Below, piece after piece: positions 33,036 to 42,821 of a DNA stretch of 64,000 nucleotides. The notes below the pieces were generated by a model. It was not told the origin of the DNA. It searched no databases and saw only the letters and a program-made list of their open reading frames with translations. The position numbers were made by a program, and so were the translations under genes. Each line of letters opens with the position of its first letter. The first letter of the stretch is position 1. This stretch comes from Linnemannia schmuckeri (taxonomy: Eukaryota; Mortierellomycota; Mortierellomycetes; Mortierellales; Mortierellaceae), in the NCBI GenBank assembly GCA_029449235.1, contig JANATG010000014.1, positions 930,001 to 994,000 on the forward strand, given 5' to 3'.

Positions 33036-34014
33036 TTTGTGTTGTTGGAGTGTAGAGTGAGGTAGAAGGGGGTGTACTTGTAGGTGTTGCTAGTGAATGT
33101 CTGTACAGGTAAGAAGGGATGTGAGAAGTATGGGGGTAGCCGGTATAGTGATGAATCAAGGGACAAATGAATGCGCTGTTGGTGTGAGTTGTATGTATAC
33201 TGGAATGATGGATGTATGTCGTTGAAGATAAAGAGTGAATGCACGACAAAGATGGGAACAAGAATAGGATAACAAAAACCAGGAGGCCCCTTGTGACCAT
33301 ATAGCCATGAGTTGTGGTTTTCTTCCACCAGGTCGATTCCAAAGCGACGGCTGTTTGTCAGACCGACCTATTCAGCACCCTCTCTTTCCTTCCTGCACTC
33401 TCAAGAGATAGGCGGATAACATTGTATGCACAATTTCTATCGACACTACTCTGTGTATCGATTCTTGCATCGATAAAAAACCGGCGCGAGCAGTGATCCA
33501 CACCCTAAGGTCGCAAATAACGCGCCGACTTCGCGTTTACACCTTCTTTTGCTTACACCCGTCTTCTGTTTGATCAGGTCGTTCCTTACACTCCTTTTCG
33601 CAGAATAGTCGATTTTTCATAAGGAAATGTGGACTTTCCACTGAATTAAAAATATAAGGAGTATTATTCAGTCACTTTTCTGCTTGGATTTAGCGATTAT
33701 AGAGGCAAGCTCTGCGAGGATATAAGACGATATAGCCAAACTCCTAATATTTTCAATTCAGTGGAAGGCCACATTTCCTCGTGAAAAGTGGACTATTCTG
33801 CGAAACAGTATAGACAGTTCAAAAACAAGAGTCGCGTCACTGATGATCTGCCTTCCTTCGCAGAAGTATGACAACCTGTTTAAAAAACCTTTACTTCTTC
33901 GTTACACGTTTTCCCACCACCCTCTCTCTTGCTCCCCACCACCTCCCCTCCACCTCCTCACCACTCCCTCCACAACAACAACAACTACAACTACAACAAC
34001 AGAACAAAAAAAAG
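33036..34014. other. intergenic region containing a foldback element
   Basis: Between the small secreted protein (-) and the MLRQ-like gene (+). Apart from the foldback element at 33596-33805 (listed separately), no gene is seen. The last 120 bases before 34015 are C/A-rich with CAA repeats, typical of the leaders in this window. Confidence 0.5.
33596..33805. mobile_element. MITE-like foldback element with ~68 bp terminal inverted repeats
   Basis: The left end (TTTCGCAGAATAGTC, 33596-33610) is repeated in inverse orientation at the right end (to 33805). The match continues inward through AGGAAATGTGG, a CTTTCCACTGAATT/CCTTCCACTGAATT pair and AATAT-AGGAG, to about 33665 and 33742. About ten mismatches were noticed by eye. 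The 76-base centre is unrelated and there is no coding capacity. Size and structure fit a non-autonomous DNA transposon or MITE. No clear target-site duplication was found at the boundaries, so the family cannot be assigned. Confidence 0.6.
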
Positions 34015-34176
34015 ATGCCACTGCAAGGACTCTTCAGAAGATGCTTGAGCGAGATGCGCCCCATCCCGCTCGAAGCCTACCCAGTCCTCTCCTTCATCGA
34101 CGTCCTCCATTTCACAGGCCTCGGCATGCTCTGGTACAAGTTCCAGACAGACCCCGATATCCGACACCACCACTGA
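34015..34176 (+). CDS. small MLRQ/NDUFA4-like mitochondrial protein candidate
   Basis: A 53-residue ORF whose ATG directly follows a CAACAACAG-rich leader and AAAAAAAAG. The sequence contains RPIPLEAYPVLSF, a hydrophobic stretch (LHFTGLGMLW) and FQTDPDIR. A pattern of Ile-Pro-(Leu/Ile)-Glu-Ala-Tyr-Pro before a single transmembrane helix, with a Pro-Asp-(Val/Ile) after it, is what fungal MLRQ/NDUFA4-like (B12D superfamily) inner-membrane proteins show. Those are subunits or assembly factors of complex I or IV, typically 50-80 residues. Identification is by remembered pattern only. No intron is needed. The palindrome begins about 300 bp downstream. Confidence 0.5.
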   Translation: MPLQGLFRRCLSEMRPIPLEAYPVLSFIDVLHFTGLGMLWYKFQTDPDIRHHH

Positions 34177-34479
34177 CCCTCTGTTGTGGGACACACCAAG
34201 ACAATGACACCTAATTCTCAACTTTTTGGTGCTCGCACCCAGAACGTCCGTGTTCGTTTGGTTACCGAGGTTGATTGAGTACTGTCTTGAAGGAGCAAGG
34301 CTCTGTCTATCCACTCTTTTACGAGAATATTGTTTTTTCTTTTCTTAGCATTCTATATACTTCGCATTTAAACATATTTTCTCGTTAATTTGTCCTTCAT
34401 AAGCATTGATTTCGCACACATAGCTCACAGCTTCTTTCTTTTGTCACACGCGTACACAATGTTTGCTTTATAAATATCC
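34177..34479. other. spacer between MLRQ-like gene and palindrome
   Basis: AT-rich, with the probable 3' UTR of the MLRQ-like gene. No gene or repeat was recognised. Confidence 0.5.
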
Positions 34480-34659
34480 CTTTGATCAACTGTTTTTAAA
34501 GGTAACCGTTAAGTTTTTTCAGCCTGTGTAATTGAACATTTAACTTGTGTAATTGGATGCCAAGCCTATGCAAATGAAGGTATTATTCCATCACGGTTAT
34601 GCGAAGCTTGCACAAATCACCGTAACATTGACGTGAATAATGATCGTGAATGATGTTCT

Positions 34660-35718
34660 TTATTCGGTATCCCCTTCTTCTCTGACCAAGTCATGGTTAT
34701 CATAATACTGGCCAAGAAGTTCACCTTTGTTTGCCATAACAAAGTTTCTGTAAGCCTCTCTGATCCAACCCTGCGCCATCTCAGAGGTGATACTCTGAAT
34801 ACCGTTGTTGATATGGCTGGTCAACGATTCTCTGTCGCCGAAAGCTTGGAGTCGGACATGTCTCCTGATGGAGTTGAAGACTGACTCGGCAGCATTAAGA
34901 GAGGGCTGTAAGGTGGAAGTCTCTTCAGAATATGTCCGCAACTATCGAGGGTGTCATTTATGGACTGCGATGTATGACAACGCGCGTTGTCCATGATAAA
35001 GACGTGAGGATCAGCGAGTTTTTGGGATGACTTTTTCAAGGAGGAAAGTTTCGAATGATGGAGTGTTATATGCCCCCAACTTCACTTGTGAGGCAATGAT
35101 ACCCTCTCGGCCCACCGCGACAACCATCGAAAGGTTTTTACCTTTTGATATTGGCCGAACTCTAACTGACCGTCGTCCCCGAGGCGCCCTTCCAAATCGA
35201 CGGATCACATGCGACTTAAAACCTGCCTCGTCCACAAATACAGCGTCCATGAAACTCGCAGCCGACTCGAGGTAGGCTTGGGTCCAGACTTGACGTGCAT
35301 GGATGCGTTCAGGACTGTTGTAATCGGCCGGTCCCTGTCGCAGTAGCTTGAGTGTATAGCCTGCTTGGTTGCGGACGGCTCGCGAAACTGTGGCTGCAGA
35401 AACTGGAGGTTCGAAGTTGAACTGAGAGTTCAACTCCTGGCAGAGAAAGACGATTGGGGTATCCGGGCGAGCCAAAAGTCGATCAGTGAGCCAGTCAATA
35501 TGATCTTGCATCAGTCGCCTGGCTCAATTGTCACCTCGGGGTTTGAGCCCCACACTCCTCTCACTGTCAAATGCTTTGGCAATAGTATAAACAGTTGCAA
35601 AGGGATTAGCCAAAGCGGCGCGCTGCTTCGGCAGGGCTTTGCCTTTCATCAAGGATGGCGTGGATAGTCTTTTGGCGTTGAGTATCGTCAATTTTGTTAT
35701 GTTTCTTAGGTATCTTGG
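34660..35718 (-). pseudogene. inactive Tc1/IS630-type transposase, left arm
   Basis: Reads leftward, away from the loop. Pieces in order: an HTH-like stretch (KTIHAILDERQSPAEAARRFG) ended by a stop; ATVYTIAKAFDSERS in another frame; a 166-codon open stretch with TVSRAVRNQAG and the first catalytic Asp region FVDEAGF, ending at 35011; then, frameshifted, HVFIMDNARCHTS with the second Asp and PPYSPLL; then, frameshifted again, AESVFNSIRR with the third acidic residue. This is the DDE order of Tc1/mariner-IS630 transposases. At least one nonsense codon and several frameshifts make it non-functional. Confidence 0.82.
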
Positions 35719-35811
35719 TGATAGTTGGGAAGAATGGGAGGAAGCAACAAGAAAGCAAAAAAAAAGGTTGTATGGAAGATATGATATGTGAAGGAAGGTA
35801 TGATACAGTAG

Positions 35812-36024
35812 GTCAAAAAATGGGTCCAATGTTTTTCTAATTTTTCTTTTTTCCTTTTTTTCAGAACAACTACCCTAGTTAATATCCACAGCACTTCTAT
35901 TAACGTCGAAGGCCTTCATGCTCAGAAACACAGCAAAAAAAAAAAGTTTTGTATTGATATCCTCAATGGCTGTAGAGAAAGGACTAGAGATGTGACGATA
36001 GGGTATGAGACCCATTTTTTTGAC
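35812..36024. repeat. inner inverted repeat in left arm (possible transposon end or nested MITE)
   Basis: GTCAAAAAATGGGTC at 35812-35826 and its near-exact inverse complement GACCCATTTTTTTGAC at 36009-36024, about 180 bp apart. The outer side of the first copy reads TACAGTAG, a typical Tc1/mariner terminus with TA target. It may be the 5' terminal repeat of the transposon or a small nested element. A similar repeat was not found on the other side of the transposase. Confidence 0.5.
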
Positions 36025-36703
36025 TAGCCAATTTCTATGGCATTAGTACTTTGTATAGCTTTCTTTTGTCCTCAGAACAGCTCGAACACGACTCGGCATG
36101 AATGTGCATATATTATAAAAAAAATGAAAGGAAACTGCAATGTAGAAAATCAACTTGGTTATGTAGTGAAGTTACATGGAGTTTCTACATAATTTCATTT
36201 TTTTTTTTTTTTCAACTTTAAAATGCTGCTTCTGCTGAAGGACGCGTTCAATCGGCAATAAAAGGTACATCGTAGTGAAGCATTTCAAATCAGATCTAAG
36301 TATTTTAGGATCTAACAAACAATAATAAAAGCACGAGTGTAAAAAAAGTCAAAAAATTGGCATTTATACTGATATGGGCATATCTTGTACAATTACATCT
36401 AAGTGTTTGGCTTCGCTGACTCCTTGTTAAATGTCAGACTTAAAATGCTTCACTACGATGTACCTTTTATTGCCGATTGAACGCGTCCTTCAGCAGAAGC
36501 AGCATTTTAAAGTTGAAAAAAAAAAAAAAATGAAATTATGTAGAAACTCCATGTAACTTCACTACATAACCAAGTTGATTTTCTACATTGCAGTTTCCTT
36601 TCATTTTTTTTATAATATATGCACATTCATGCCGAGTCGTGTTCGAGCTGTTCTGAGGACAAAAGAAAGCTATACAAAGTACTAATGCCATAGAAATTGG
36701 CTA

Positions 36704-36916
36704 GTCAAAAAAATGGGTCTCATACCCTATCGTCACATCTCTAGTCCTTTCTCTACAGCCATTGAGGATATCAATACAAAACTTTTTTTTTTTGCTGTGT
36801 TTCTGAGCATGAAGGCCTTCGACGTTAATAGAAGTGCTGTGGATATTAACTAGGGTAGTTGTTCTGAAAAAAAGGAAAAAAGAAAAATTAGAAAAACATT
36901 GGACCCATTTTTTGAC
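36704..36916. repeat. inner inverted repeat in right arm (mirror copy)
   Basis: Mirror image of the repeat at 35812-36024, identical by reading. The copy nearest the transposase (36902-36916) lies about 100 bp upstream of the first recognisable transposase codons. Confidence 0.5.
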
Positions 36917-37009
36917 CTACTGTATCATACCTTCCTTCACATATCATATCTTCCATACAACCTTTTTTTTTGCTTTCTTGTTGCTTCCTCCCATTCTTCC
37001 CAACTATCA

Positions 37010-38068
37010 CCAAGATACCTAAGAAACATAACAAAATTGACGATACTCAACGCCAAAAGACTATCCACGCCATCCTTGATGAAAGGCAAAGCCCTGCCGA
37101 AGCAGCGCGCCGCTTTGGCTAATCCCTTTGCAACTGTTTATACTATTGCCAAAGCATTTGACAGTGAGAGGAGTGTGGGGCTCAAACCCCGAGGTGACAA
37201 TTGAGCCAGGCGACTGATGCAAGATCATATTGACTGGCTCACTGATCGACTTTTGGCTCGCCCGGATACCCCAATCGTCTTTCTCTGCCAGGAGTTGAAC
37301 TCTCAGTTCAACTTCGAACCTCCAGTTTCTGCAGCCACAGTTTCGCGAGCCGTCCGCAACCAAGCAGGCTATACACTCAAGCTACTGCGACAGGGACCGG
37401 CCGATTACAACAGTCCTGAACGCATCCATGCACGTCAAGTCTGGACCCAAGCCTACCTCGAGTCGGCTGCGAGTTTCATGGACGCTGTATTTGTGGACGA
37501 GGCAGGTTTTAAGTCGCATGTGATCCGTCGATTTGGAAGGGCGCCTCGGGGACGACGGTCAGTTAGAGTTCGGCCAATATCAAAAGGTAAAAACCTTTCG
37601 ATGGTTGTCGCGGTGGGCCGAGAGGGTATCATTGCCTCACAAGTGAAGTTGGGGGCATATAACACTCCATCATTCGAAACTTTCCTCCTTGAAAAAGTCA
37701 TCCCAAAAACTCGCTGATCCTCACGTCTTTATCATGGACAACGCGCGTTGTCATACATCGCAGTCCATAAATGACACCCTCGATAGTTGCGGACATATTC
37801 TGAAGAGACTTCCACCTTACAGCCCTCTCTTAATGCTGCCGAGTCAGTCTTCAACTCCATCAGGAGACATGTCCGACTCCAAGCTTTCGGCGACAGAGAA
37901 TCGTTGACCAGCCATATCAACAACGGTATTCAGAGTATCACCTCTGAGATGGCGCAGGGTTGGATCAGAGAGGCTTACAGAAACTTTGTTATGGCAAACA
38001 AAGGTGAACTTCTTGGCCAGTATTATGATAACCATGACTTGGTCAGAGAAGAAGGGGATACCGAATAA
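37010..38068 (+). pseudogene. inactive Tc1/IS630-type transposase, right arm
   Basis: Mirror copy of the left-arm relic with the same stops and frameshifts at the mirrored positions: stop after the HTH (37120-37122), the 166-codon piece 37217-37717, then the frameshifted pieces ending with the stop at 38066-38068. It reads rightward, so the two transposases are divergent from the loop. Because both copies share every lesion, the element was already dead when it was duplicated. The duplication is therefore not the product of this transposase acting on its own two copies. Confidence 0.82.
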
Positions 38069-38266
38069 AGAACATCATTCACGATCATTATTCACGTCAA
38101 TGTTACGGTGATTTGTGCAAGCTTCGCATAACCGTGATGGAATAATACCTTCATTTGCATAGGCTTGGCATCCAATTACACAAGTTAAATGTTCAATTAC
38201 ACAGGCTGAAAAAACTTAACAGTTACCTTTAAAAACAGTTGATCAAAGACATAAAAGCGAAAAAAA

Positions 38267-40366
38267 CTACGCGCGCTGAGAACCGATCCATACTTCAACC
38301 TTAGGATAATACTTCTTCATCTCTCCCACAAACACCGGCTTCTTCACCCCTCTTCCACCTACCCCCGCCCCCACTTCCATTTCGTTCACCAGAGCAACAC
38401 TCCCACTACCCCGGAACGTCCGGAGGCGAGGAAGCGACCGCGCCATCCACGCACACTCGCGGGCAGAGATCCGGTGATGCCATATCCTCTGCACATCCAG
38501 TTCCTGTAACCGCGTCAGAGTTTCCAATCGGCCCAACCCTGAGCGCATGGTCAGGTCAAAGGATGATGGGAAGGGTGATGGGTCGGTCGGGAAGGCAGAC
38601 GCGTATCCAGCTACAGTCGCTGCTGCTGAAGATCCAGTTCCAGACGCAGGTTTGATCTCTCCTCCGAGGTGTAATATCTTGAGTTCGGTCAATAAGGCCA
38701 ATTGTGAATAGATGTGTTCGACATAGGTATTAACATTTATCACGGCACTCGCACTGTCACTGGCATTAACGTTGACTCCAGTAACAGTAAGCACTCCATT
38801 GTCGTCGGTGTTGGCCATGTAATTGGATAAGGATATCTTCATGTTGGGTCGTTGCAGAGACAAGAACCCCGAGAACCCGATGCTGAGGCGCTGGAGACGG
38901 AGACAGACCCACGCCGGTTTGTTGCCCATCCCCGTCGGCAAGTCCTTGATATTGATCCTCATATCCGCACCGCCATTCCTGCTACCAACACCTCCTCCAC
39001 CATTACTGCTTGTACTGCTGCCGTTAGTTGTCGATGTCCCTGTTGAACGTCCAAGAGGTGCCATGGCCAAAAAGGTAACCAAATTCGGACACGACGTCAA
39101 AATCAGCTGCAAGTCCTTGCTCTCCACACTCCCACCCTTACAGTTTTCGAAATCCAGCTCCTGAAGCGTGAACCGATGCTGTCGCGAGAACGATAACAAT
39201 GCTCGGATTGACGAGCGTCCGATAATGAGTCCATTCTGAACAACTAAGGATTGGAGTCGATCTGTCTGACAGGCTTCCAGTAATCTTGACGTGTATTGTT
39301 CATCCTGACAGCTGTTGTCCTCTGTGGAGGAGGAGGAGGACGACGATGAGGAGCATGCGAGGGTAAGGTGGCGGAGTCTTGTTGTTGTTGAGTTTAGGAC
39401 TTGACATAGCCCTTGCATCGATCGTGTCGTGTCTAGTCCTATGATGAGAAGAGATTCCAGGTTGGGGCAGTGTCGCAGGAGAGGGAGGATGGTGAGGTGG
39501 TAGATATGCTGCAACTCGGCGTCGACACGGAGTTCCTTGAAGTGCCGTGCGATGTGTCCCTCCGGCAAGAGCGCTTCCAGTTGCTGTTTCTCCTGCTCCT
39601 GGTCAGTTGTCGTCGCTGCCGATGATGCTGTTGTCGACAAAGCACTGAAAGCAGAACTGCTGCTATAATTGGCCCGACAAGTCAGCCGCAAGCACTCCAA
39701 TCGGCCCATAGCAGCACCCCTCAACACATGCCTGATCCCCCTCAAATGGGCTTCAGTAAAGCATGTAATCGCCGCCGAGACCAGACCCGGATGGTCCGCA
39801 AGCGTAGCACCCAACAACTCCGATACGGCCTCATTCGCCAACGGGAAAACCGTCAGCCTGATCTCCCTCAAACTGGTGTTCACTTTAATAAACTGTAGCA
39901 ATCGAACCGCATTCGTATGATCGACAATCCCCTTGTTGTGCAGTTCCGAGGCAAGCGAATCGAGCCGAGTCAGGTTCTGGAATAGGTTGGGCTGGGTGGG
40001 GAGGGACTCAAAGGTATAGCAGAAGACACTGTGGATCGACCGGATGTGGGGCGCGTGTTGAAGGATCGCGGCTTGGATTTGGGGAGAGTTGCGGAAGAGT
40101 GAGACCGTATATTGGTTGACGAAGGAGAGGTTTGCCCAGAGGACTGGTGAAAATGCCTGGTGCCAGGTACGGCTGACTTGGGTGCAGAGGGATAGGGTGT
40201 AAGGGGTTAATGAGGTGGCGATCTCGTCGCAGAGGAGAGGGATGTTGAGGACTTGTGGGAGTGCAATGGACTCCTTTTGATCGTGTTGAATGCGTAAGCG
40301 AGCATGGTTGAATGGATTTAGGTGGGCAAGGTGGGCGGAGGCAGGTTTGGTGGTGAGATGGAGCAT
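38267..40366 (-). CDS. F-box-like/LRR protein
   Basis: Single exon, 699 residues from the ATG at 40366. The frame is open to 40564, but that extension encodes a Phe/Leu-rich stretch typical of CT-rich leader DNA, so the later ATG is preferred; if the first were used, the protein would start with hydrophobic segments. The F-box-like motif is at about 36-80 (LPQVLNIPLLCDEI, VSRTWHQAFSPVLWANL). The LRR-like body contains LECLRLTC, CPNLESLLIIGLD and LQELDFENCKGG, with Ser/Thr and Gly/Asn low-complexity insertions. The C-terminal family motif reads MRSGLGRLETLTRLQELDVQ, then HHRISARECAWMARSLPRLRTFRG, slightly diverged (Ser-Leu in place of Trp before the Pro). Its 3' end abuts the palindrome, whose boundary lies 18 bp past the stop; no poly(A) signal of its own was identified. 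Confidence 0.78.
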   Translation of the reverse strand: MLHLTTKPASAHLAHLNPFNHARLRIQHDQKESIALPQVLNIPLLCDEIATSLTPYTLSLCTQVSRTWHQAFSPVLWANLSFVNQYTVSLFRNSPQIQAAILQHAPHIRSIHSVFCYTFESLPTQPNLFQNLTRLDSLASELHNKGIVDHTNAVRLLQFIKVNTSLREIRLTVFPLANEAVSELLGATLADHPGLVSAAITCFTEAHLRGIRHVLRGAAMGRLECLRLTCRANYSSSSAFSALSTTASSAATTTDQEQEKQQLEALLPEGHIARHFKELRVDAELQHIYHLTILPLLRHCPNLESLLIIGLDTTRSMQGLCQVLNSTTTRLRHLTLACSSSSSSSSSTEDNSCQDEQYTSRLLEACQTDRLQSLVVQNGLIIGRSSIRALLSFSRQHRFTLQELDFENCKGGSVESKDLQLILTSCPNLVTFLAMAPLGRSTGTSTTNGSSTSSNGGGGVGSRNGGADMRINIKDLPTGMGNKPAWVCLRLQRLSIGFSGFLSLQRPNMKISLSNYMANTDDNGVLTVTGVNVNASDSASAVINVNTYVEHIYSQLALLTELKILHLGGEIKPASGTGSSAAATVAGYASAFPTDPSPFPSSFDLTMRSGLGRLETLTRLQELDVQRIWHHRISARECAWMARSLPRLRTFRGSGSVALVNEMEVGAGVGGRGVKKPVFVGEMKKYYPKVEVWIGSQRA

Positions 40367-40643
40367 CGGATGCCACAGGAACGAAAAGACGTCAAGAAAG
40401 ATGAAAAAGGTAGATAGAGGAAGGTTGAAGGTGAGAAATAGGAAGAAGAAGAGAAGGTAGAGTTGAGCAAAGAGGAGAGAGACAGAAAAGTGAAAAAGGG
40501 ACGTGAGGATAATAGAAATTATCGAAAAGAGTGTTTTTGACCAAATGGACAAATTTGAAGACAATTTTATTCATACACACGTCCATTCAACAAAGCGTGT
40601 TGCAGCACACTGCTGGTATATATAAACAAGACAATAATGGAGT

Positions 40644-42821
40644 TTACCCAGGTCCGTAGACGCGCTCCATGTAATTCGTCCAGTGAACAATCACACGGCG
40701 GACCTGCGCCCATGCCTGCTTCAACTGCTGCTTCTCGCTCAGGCCAGGCTGGTTGGGGATCATGAACCACTCCATATGCTTCGTGTTGCAGGGACAGGTA
40801 TGGTTCTTGTCGTGAAAGGGCTTCAACTCAATATGAATCAACCGCTCCAAACGGTGCGCGTATCGGCACCGGAGACCTGTCACCACAGAGTCATCCTCAG
40901 GCTTGGATGTCTCTGCCAAGTCGTTTTCGTCCTTGGGTGCCAATGCTCCTTGTTCGGGGAAAACCTCAAGCAAGATTGGTGGCGAGCCGCACTTGTCGGA
41001 CCACTCGTTCATGCGGCGGTACACATTGTCGGTGCGCCCCACCTTAAACAACGTGTGTGTCCCAGTTGAGCGAGCTAATTGGAAAGAAGTAAAGAGTATT
41101 GAGTCAGGTAGGTGAGTATGGATGGTACCAACAAACGTCTTGCAAAGATGCGTATGCAGGAGAATAAGACAAATTACAAGAATAAACTACAGAAAAAGGA
41201 GGACAAAGAAAAAGAAAGCACAAAAAAAGAGAACATACTCTCCTTGAGCTGGTAGGCATAAATGTATCCAGGCTTGTCATTGTCCGAGGTAGGCCTCTCC
41301 ATGGCCTTCCTGAGCTTGTTCTGTACATAGTCAGGCAAATTGGGATTGACCCATTCTATAACACGAGATTAAGCAAAAAAATAATTCGTCAGTTTCCGAC
41401 ACCCAATACAAAATTCCAATATATATATAACCAAAGAACAAAGACTCACCGGAGACGTCGAGCCATTGAAGGAGCACACCGCCCTTGCCCTCGATGTGAA
41501 CAACAACTTCGTCCTCATCGTTCACCTCGTGGTCGTGGCACATCAAGACCTCACCCTTCTCTTGAGGACGATCCAACTTAACCTTGCGCTTGCAACGGTG
41601 TCCGTTCGTGTTGAATCCATGACACTGGTTGGGGAACTCGTCATCCGAATCGTCAGCCTTGACCGACAAGTCGTTGATGTTCTTGGTGATCGAGTCCACA
41701 CTGTCCTGAGATCCTCTGCGTTTGTCTGATGGCTTTATCGTCGTCACCATACCGCCTGCAGGCTTCTTCTTCTCCTCCTTCTCCTTCTCAGGAGCTGGTG
41801 TATCGGTCGTCTTTGGCTTGAATAGCGAACCAATGTTGTGGAACAGACGACGGACAGCAGCGCGCTTCGACTCCGGGTCCTCCTTTTCCTCGTGAGCATG
41901 CAAGTACTCGTGCACGCGAACCTTATACTTGAAAAAGCCAGAGGGCTTCTTGTCGGGCGCGTCGTGAGGGTTCGTAATGGGAGTCACCGCGTCGTCGCTG
42001 TCTTGGCGATCCAACAGCTTCTCCTTAATAACCGAGAGGGCCTTAATGGTCGATTCGGGGAGCTTCACGGGGGCAGGAGCTGGAACCCAGAATCCTCCAG
42101 TGGGACGACCTGAGGCAGAACTGGATTTTGTTTTGTTCTTGGGAGGAGCCAAGACAGCGTTGGTGCTGAAGATCTTGGATTTTGTGCGCTTAATCTTGGT
42201 CTTCAGGGGTCCGTCTTCCTCAGTACGTGCGGGGGCTGCAGATTTGTTTGGCTGGATCTTGATAGAGGCCATCTTTCCTGAAAGTTCATCCACATCGTCA
42301 GAGTCATCGTCGACCGAATCATCAAAGTCGTCCGTGTCGCTGTCCTCACTGTCGCCAGGGGCATAGTCACCATCAGATTCGGGCTCAAACTCGTCAGAGG
42401 ACTCGATAACCTTCTTCTTGCGACCAGCAGAGGCAGCCTTGCGAGGCGCAGGTGTCTTCTTCGTGGTCTTGGCAGCAGCAGTCTTCTTGACCGCAGCTTT
42501 GGGTTCTTTCGGAGGAACAACAGGGACAGGTGCAGGTCTCACCGTATCATCATCGTCATCAACGGCAGCCGATTTTTTGATGCCGAGGGCCTTCAGTGCC
42601 TTGGTGGTCTTGGTGGCCTTCTTGGGCTTATCGTCGTCGTCTTTCTCTGCCTCAGAATCGGTATAAGGGTTCGCACCTGGTTGACGACCACCCCAGAGAG
42701 AGGCAGCCTGTTCCTTGTGCTTTTCTGAGCAGTAGCCGTCGAGTTTGCCTGAGCGGGTGCACTGCTGACCGGTGGAGACGGCAATGGCCTTGCAACGACC
42801 GGATGCATTTGAATTGGTCAT
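40644..42821 (-). CDS. T5orf172 (MUG113-like, GIY-YIG-related) domain protein
   Basis: Three exons, 42821-41450, 41355-41239 and 41074-40644, 639 residues with GT-AG junctions. The N terminus has a Cys-rich motif (CKAIAVSTGQQCTRSG, then YCSEKH), and a second similar one lies before the C-terminal domain (QCHGFNTNGHRCKRKV, then MCHDH); both look like small zinc-binding knuckles. Between them is a long Lys/Ala/Pro and acidic, probably disordered region. The C-terminal third is a T5orf172/DUF1766 domain: KPGYIYAYQLKE, LFKVGRTDNVYRRMNEWSD, and a C-terminal helix with AHRLERLIHIEL and CPCNTKHMEWF. The family is related to GIY-YIG nucleases; fission yeast Mug113 is a meiotically induced member of unknown role. 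The GYIYAY and KVGRT..VYRR motifs correspond to the GIY-YIG core; activity has not been shown for most fungal members. Confidence 0.8.

Larger units (their letters stand above)
34480..38248. repeat. giant palindrome: two 1806 bp inverted arms with a 157 bp loop
   Basis: Arm 1 is 34480-36285 and arm 2 is 36443-38248, exact mirror images about position 36364. Every pair of mirrored ORFs has coordinates summing to 72,728, so there is no net length difference between arms. Reading the two arms, I saw one mismatch (34507 C against 38221 A), and homopolymers of 11 and 15 bases are the same length in both. The loop 36286-36442 is not palindromic. Each arm contains a dead transposase relic and a short inner inverted repeat. 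The right arm ends 18 bp before the stop codon of the F-box gene at 38267. The palindrome could form a very large hairpin or cruciform. Confidence 0.93.

Noticed and set aside
34480..38248. Reading the palindrome as two independent transposon insertions
   Set aside because: Independent copies would not share every frameshift and stop, have equal homopolymer lengths and also include the same non-transposon flanks in exact mirror order.
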